NCBI GenBank assembly: GCA_947247005.1
Contig: OX365952.1
Span: forward strand, 44,992,722 to 45,056,721
Length of the DNA: 64,000 nt
Reading direction: 5' to 3'
Source: Spisula solida
Lineage: Eukaryota; Mollusca; Bivalvia; Venerida; Mactridae
Positions 63,501 through 64,000 of this stretch are shown here, one piece after another. A program made the position numbers and the translations under genes. Every line of letters starts with the position of its first letter. Within the stretch, counting starts at the first letter, position 1. Under the pieces are notes generated by a model, which was given only the letters and a program-made list of their open reading frames with translations, ran no database searches and was not told where the DNA came from.

Positions 63501-63775
63501 AAGATGCATAACAAGATATTACATAGACATTCCCAGGAAATCAGGTTTTATCATAATCACTATACCTCCACATGTTACAAGTTAATTGTGTTTCTGAGTA
63601 AACAAACAACTTCATTTTTTTTCGGTTGATTTTTATGTTTATTCTTGTGACATGTGATGTTTCATTTTTTATACCTTTTCTGTTGGTAGCTGCCTAAAAT
63701 ATCCTGTGGTATTTGTTATTATCTTTTCATATGCAGCTAAGCATTCTTGTAATGTCACAGTGCCATGACTACGAT
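36332..63775 (-). CDS. RHOBTB: RhoBTB atypical Rho GTPase with two BTB domains (5' partial gene)
   Basis: Eight exons (63775-63675, 63192-63089, 42772-42581, 41820-40907, 40186-40068, 38287-38048, 37209-37061, 36542-36332) join in frame into ~675 residues plus a stop. Order: GTPase remainder (residues ~1-190: LRLWDTFG, DVILLCYS, VVVVGCQADLRY), a proline-rich linker (~200-222), BTB1 (~233-410) with a long Ser/Thr-rich insert, BTB2 (~437-540), then the RhoBTB C-terminal region with WPPEWYMKEL. There is no C-terminal CAAX box, as in RHOBTB1/2 and unlike RHOBTB3. RhoBTB proteins act as substrate adaptors for cullin-3 ubiquitin ligase and are thought not to cycle GTP normally. The P-loop exon lies right of the window. 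Vertebrate RHOBTB1/2 are ~700-730 residues, so roughly 50 or more N-terminal residues are missing here. Confidence 0.95.
36577..36742. mobile_element. TA-flanked MITE in the last RHOBTB intron
   Basis: CAGTACAACTTCTCCAGAGC at the left pairs with GCTCTACAGAGGTTGTGCTG at the right, with TA at 36575-36576 and 36743-36744. A second pair (CTCTGTAGAGCAATAAC and TAGCAATAACCTCTACAC) lies inside. 166 bp. It begins only 34 bp from the terminal exon's acceptor, so it may cover the branch-point region. Confidence 0.85.
37061..37209 (-). CDS. RHOBTB: RHOBTB exon (post-BTB2 BACK-like segment)
   Basis: The acceptor is ACTTTCAG before 37209; the donor is GAATG|GTAAGT after 37061. It encodes LHNADKLSDWCIKYLSNHFL, VIRQKYLKLFHKLSPENIRF and IEKNKWPPEW. 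This matches the HNAHQLAAWCLHHI...RHRWPPVW segment of RHOBTB1/2. Confidence 0.95.
37238..37554. mobile_element. hAT-like MITE (CAGGCCCTTCCC)
   Basis: CAGGCCCTTCCCCAGGGGCA at the left pairs with CTAGGGAAGGGCCTG at the right. The word CCCAGCGCCTTAAA occurs repeatedly inside. Flanks ATCATTAT and ATTATCAT agree at 6 of 8 positions, so a worn 8-bp target duplication is possible. It lies 28 bp upstream of a RHOBTB splice acceptor. Confidence 0.75.
37560..38047. repeat. RHOBTB intron with dispersed repeat
   Basis: 37566-37975 resembles the dispersed mollusc-type repeats seen elsewhere in the window: it starts AACAAGAGCACCACCGCCTT and ends with a GACCGACAGACACACAGTGA and GTGCGAAGCAATATACC tail. Nothing coding. 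Confidence 0.5.
38048..38287 (-). CDS. RHOBTB: RHOBTB exon (BTB2 second half)
   Basis: The acceptor is ATTTTTAG before 38287; the donor is GTACAG|GTATAT after 38048. It encodes 80 residues including IVLPGISRDVFLAIREFLYT, GECSNSATLNCLGIIEAANR and FCLPRLVRLVESQVVQDL. The LxxxEFLYTG and AANRFCLPxLxxLxE motifs are diagnostic of the second BTB domain. Confidence 0.95.
38290..39223. other. RHOBTB intron, no exon seen
   Basis: 38900-39115 resembles a dispersed repeat: AAAGGGCCATAACTCTGGCA near its start and a GGCAGGCAGGCGGGTGGG microsatellite near its end. Confidence 0.5.
39224..39660. repeat. Minisatellite, 27 bp unit, ~16 copies, in RHOBTB intron
   Basis: The unit is TACAGTCAGTATATGATGTA plus TGTATTT (27 bp). 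The first ten units are essentially identical, so expansion is recent; later units carry GAATG and single-base changes. Confidence 0.96.
40068..40186 (-). CDS. RHOBTB: RHOBTB exon (BTB2 first half)
   Basis: The acceptor is ATTGTAG before 40186; the donor is TTCA|GTAAGT after 40068. It encodes DVRFLVDDGAIRAHKPLLMA then RCEMMYAMFNDNFMESSADS. DVxFxxDDGxIxAHKPLL...MFxxxFxES is the start of the second BTB domain. Confidence 0.95.
40907..41820 (-). CDS. RHOBTB: RHOBTB large exon (GTPase end, linker, BTB1)
   Basis: The acceptor is CATGCAG before 41820; the donor is ACAG|GTATAA after 40907. 914 bp. It encodes VVQEKDIITPEQGRAVAKEI and GAPYYECSVYTKYGIEDVF (last GTPase strand and helix), then FWSSFL and proline-rich PMKLPPLLLP. 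BTB1 starts at SERDVVFVVRGQCFRAHKI. A ~70-residue Ser/Thr-rich insert splits BTB1, which resumes with VRNEITPRAFQYILEFLYSG. The exon ends in a basic coiled segment (FQEYRKAKLREIALKKEKLT). The annotated open frame continues past the donor for ~28 codons of intron; splicing into BTB2 is clearly preferred. Confidence 0.96.
42101..42238. mobile_element. Hairpin MITE in RHOBTB intron
   Basis: GCCGTAGTATACCTTTGTTA and TACAATGGTTTG at the left pair with CAAACCATTGTATAACAGCC and GGTATACTACGG at the right; a second stem, CAGGCCTACGGCCTCTG, lies in the loop. Confidence 0.85.
42581..42772 (-). CDS. RHOBTB: RHOBTB exon (GTPase middle)
   Basis: The acceptor is TCTTTCAG before 42772; the donor is TACAA|GTCAGT after 42581. 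It encodes ADVILLCYSVAMPRSLNNLR, KIWIPEIRRRAPATPVVVVG and CQADLRYLYRDEHYQKIHKG. GCQxDLRY replaces the NKxD guanine motif of ordinary Rho proteins, as in RhoBTB. The preceding intron is ~20.3 kb. Confidence 0.95.
42782..44540. other. Large RHOBTB intron, left part, no exon seen
   Basis: AT-rich sequence. A degenerate tRNA-like stretch on the - strand (44070-44160) has a B-box word, GTTCGAATCC, but no convincing cloverleaf. Nothing coding was recognised. Confidence 0.5.
44541..44780. mobile_element. MITE family 'GGTACTGTTTTATCAAAGCA', copy 2
   Basis: The left end CCAGTGTACTGTTTTATCAA continues AGCACTTACG; the right end is GTGCTTTGATAAAACAGTAC then CCAGG. Same ends and size class as 13753-13986. 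Here the arms match over ~30 bp. Confidence 0.88.
44931..45391. mobile_element. TA-flanked MITE (CCGTATAGCTGGTTATTTCT)
   Basis: CCGTATAGCTGGTTATTTCT continues GCGG and pairs with CCGCAGAAATAACCAGCTAT then ACGG at the right. TA flanks both ends (44929-44930, 45392-45393). 461 bp. Open frames of up to 128 codons on the - strand here are non-conserved. Confidence 0.9.
45392..47329. other. Large RHOBTB intron, mixed dispersed repeats
   Basis: 46465-46745 is a degenerate copy of the element at 57500-57760 (shared words: CATCAAATAACTTTAATT, TCTAATGCAGCAAA, GGAATTGTAGAAC). A tRNA-like stretch at 45913-46003 (- strand) lacks a pairing acceptor stem. No exon was recognised. Confidence 0.5.
47330..47535 (-). 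mobile_element. tRNA-derived SINE, second family
   Basis: On the - strand a tRNA-like head, GACGCTCTTGACTATGAATC then AAGAGGTCACTGGTTCAATT, provides a B box. A body follows with GGGCACTTGGTCATTTCTCA and GGTGCTGTACTCTGACTGGG. Different in sequence from the SINE at 8.7 and 16.5 kb. Only one copy was seen, so the family call rests on the head. Confidence 0.6.
47718..47802. mobile_element. 85-bp hairpin MITE
   Basis: TCGAGGGCTCGGTGCAAAAC then TATTG at the left pairs with AATAGTTTTGCACTGAGCCC then TCGA at the right, around a short loop. Confidence 0.85.
48183..49828. repeat. Minisatellite, 22 bp unit, ~74 copies
   Basis: The unit is CCCAACAACCAACCTGCATC plus TA, or TTTA in place of TCTA (22 bp). 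No frame of the + strand contains a stop, and 22 is not a multiple of three. A 610-codon open frame (48051-49883) therefore cycles a 22-residue repeat (Asn/Gln/Pro/Thr rich) that is simply the same DNA read in three phases. It sits antisense in a RHOBTB intron with no splice or start evidence. Confidence 0.97.
49840..51237. other. RHOBTB intron, dispersed repeats
   Basis: 49850-50130 belongs to the same broad repeat group as 27.8 and 63.3 kb (TGACCTACTGACCTCAAATC, GGTCATCTACTGATGG). 50195-50640 has repeated TCGATA/ATCGA words at both ends, possibly a worn MITE. No exon was recognised. Confidence 0.5.
51238..52226 (+). mobile_element. Pearl-like element with 145-bp units, copy 1
   Basis: It starts AACAAGAGGGCCCAAAGGGC then CCTAGGTCGCTCACCTG and ends CACTTTGTGACAGGTGAGCT then AAAAA; the CTCACCTGT and ACAGGTGAG ends are inverted. 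Inside are about six 145-bp units (GACCTCTAGTGACTACACAA, GGTTTTTCTATGATTTGACC, ATCATTGTGACCAAGTTTCA). A GACGGACGGACG microsatellite (~52146-52180) precedes the right end. Classification as a Pearl/Helentron-type non-autonomous element is by architecture only. Confidence 0.8.
52340..56152. repeat. Satellite array, 37 bp unit, ~103 copies
   Basis: The unit is ATGAGACAGCCACAGAACGA plus CTATCATTGTACATACG (37 bp). Variants alternate (GTCACAG or GCCACAT; AATGACT or AACGACT; CACACG or CATACG). A rare junction variant (CCACATACAATGAGGCAGTC) recurs near 53120, 53808, 54120 and 54660 with the same neighbours, so multi-unit blocks have been copied. It lies in the large RHOBTB intron. Confidence 0.97.
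56153..57372. other. RHOBTB intron, no exon seen
   Basis: AT-rich sequence. The 65-codon open frame at 56876-57073 has no recognisable domain. Confidence 0.5.
57373..57857. mobile_element. MITE family 'AAAGCCTAGGTCCCACTGAG', copy 2, with an inserted MITE
   Basis: The left end TTAAGCTTAGGTCCCACAGA pairs with the right end CCTCAGTGGGACCTAGGCTT. A second element at 57500-57760 (ends CAGGGGTTCTAC and GTAGGACCCCTG) lies inside. A degenerate relative of that inner element is at 46465-46745. Confidence 0.75.
58314..59703 (+). mobile_element. Pearl-like element, copy 2
   Basis: Same ends as copy 1 (AAGAGGGCCCAAAGGGCCCT; TTTGTGACAGGTGAGCTAAA), with about nine 145-bp units. The first units carry the variant TTTTGTAGAGATGATC and degenerate TGACTTAATGACC words; the last units are near-consensus. 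The GACGGACGG microsatellite is longer than in copy 1 and identical in pattern to copy 3. Confidence 0.85.
59825..59955 (+). pseudogene. Tc1-like transposase C-terminal fragment
   Basis: Translation is LQQLEQALHQE*QNVSQNRI then RRLTGSMRRRVEAVIRARCG then YTL. This matches the tail of Tc1-family transposases (LEEALxQEWQxIPQxxIRRLxxSMRRRCQAVIxARGGHTRY). The W of QEWQ is TAG. The reading is cut off by the start of the third Pearl-like element at ~59959. The catalytic DDE core is absent. Confidence 0.88.
59959..61927 (+). mobile_element. Pearl-like element, copy 3
   Basis: Same ends and orientation as copy 2; about thirteen 145-bp units. Its first ~90 bp and last ~150 bp are almost identical to copy 2, so the two are recent relatives that differ mainly by internal unit number. 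Units at 61081-61520 and 61370-61690 repeat as a block, indicating two-unit duplications. Confidence 0.87.
62130..63088. other. RHOBTB intron, no exon seen
   Basis: 62330-62580 is dense in TTCATGAA/TCATGAAT words that could pair in many ways, perhaps a worn MITE. Nothing coding. Confidence 0.5.
63089..63192 (-). CDS. RHOBTB: RHOBTB exon (GTPase switch II)
   Basis: The acceptor is TATTTCAG before 63192; the donor is AAGGG|GTAAAT after 63089. It encodes ILERSVVALDGGYVALRLWD then TFGYHDKDRGFAYKG. It matches VLERSxxxVDGVxVSLRLWDTFGDHxKDRRFAYGRSDV, the RhoBTB switch II segment, and splices in phase to ADVILLCYS at 42772. Confidence 0.95.
63215..63510. repeat. Dispersed repeat in RHOBTB intron
   Basis: It shares with 27790-28045 the words GTTTGTAAAACAC, CAGCCCAATAGTCAG, ATCAATAGGGGTCATCTAC, and GAAGATCCTAGGGCAAAGC/GTTCT (here duplicated). 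It has a GACAGACCGACCAACCGACC microsatellite near its end. Confidence 0.75.
63675..63775 (-). CDS. RHOBTB: RHOBTB exon (putative switch I region)
   Basis: The acceptor is ATATTTAG before 63775; the donor is GAAAAG|GTATAA after 63675. The exon enters with two bases of a codon and encodes RSHGTVTLQECLAAYEKIIT then NTTGYFRQLPTEK. Only the frame continuing to ILERS is open. The position corresponds to the switch I region (LLxTHVPTVWAIDQYR) of RhoBTB, but the similarity is low. I call it on splice sites, phase and position. Confidence 0.72.
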
Positions 63776-64000
63776 CTAAATATACTTTGGATATATGTAT
63801 GACAAAAACAATTGATCATTAACAAACTGCAAGATTGCATGGCTAACTACATGCCAAACCACAAAAACTTTAAATAACAAAATTATTGTTTCTGTTGGAA
63901 AACATATATTATGCGGATCTAGAAATTTCGAATCCCGCCTCCCTCTGGACTTGCACATGTAAAACCTTGGTAAAATTCAGCAATATCTGATATCCCACAA
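63776..64000. other. RHOBTB intron at window edge
   Basis: No P-loop (GxxxxGK[S/T]) coding stretch is visible here on the - strand, so the first GTPase exon lies outside the window. Confidence 0.6.

Overview
The window is animal nuclear DNA, most likely from a bivalve mollusc. Both genes have many short exons with GT/AG introns. The sequence is AT-rich and packed with minisatellites, MITEs and tRNA-derived SINEs. It also holds dispersed elements starting with the palindrome GAGGGCCCAAAGGGCCCT and carrying internal tandem repeats, an architecture I associate with the Pearl-type elements of bivalves. The bivalve call is inference; I saw no species-diagnostic marker.

Two genes are supported and they converge. 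On the + strand, seven exons between 1688 and 14606 encode the last ~338 residues of an animal heme peroxidase; its 5' exons lie left of the window. On the - strand, eight exons between 63775 and 36332 encode ~675 residues of a RhoBTB protein (atypical Rho GTPase domain, proline-rich linker, two BTB domains, C-terminal RhoBTB region); the P-loop exon lies right of the window. All exon phases join without a frameshift. About 21.7 kb without a recognisable host gene separates the two stop codons. I see no sign that the two genes work together.

Most of the rest is repeats. Tandem arrays sit at 0.65-1.6 kb (34-39 bp unit), 2.2-7.2 kb (46 bp), 8.27-8.67 kb (50 bp, derived from a SINE head), 14.6-15.2 kb (17/34 bp, starting at the peroxidase stop codon), 23.1-23.7 kb (33 bp), 24.7-25.4 kb (about 178 bp), 31.0-32.6 kb (46 bp), 39.2-39.7 kb (27 bp), 48.2-49.8 kb (22 bp) and 52.3-56.2 kb (37 bp). 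Three Pearl-like elements add 145-bp units at 51.2, 58.3 and 60.0 kb. By rough count, nearly a third of the window is tandem repeat. The longest open frames (48.1-49.9 and 31.6-32.8 kb) are repeat artefacts, not genes.

Mobile DNA is nested several layers deep. A 4.4-kb foldback element with ~1.4-kb inverted arms (17079-21517) splits a dead LINE. A Tc1-like element with ~200-bp terminal inverted repeats and a transposase remnant (58108-62127) carries two direct Pearl-like copies. A TA-flanked transposon (24090-25798) contains another tandem-repeat element. The ~20-kb RHOBTB intron from 63088 to 42773 holds most of the arrays on the right. I found no CRISPR array, operon, rRNA gene or intact tRNA gene.
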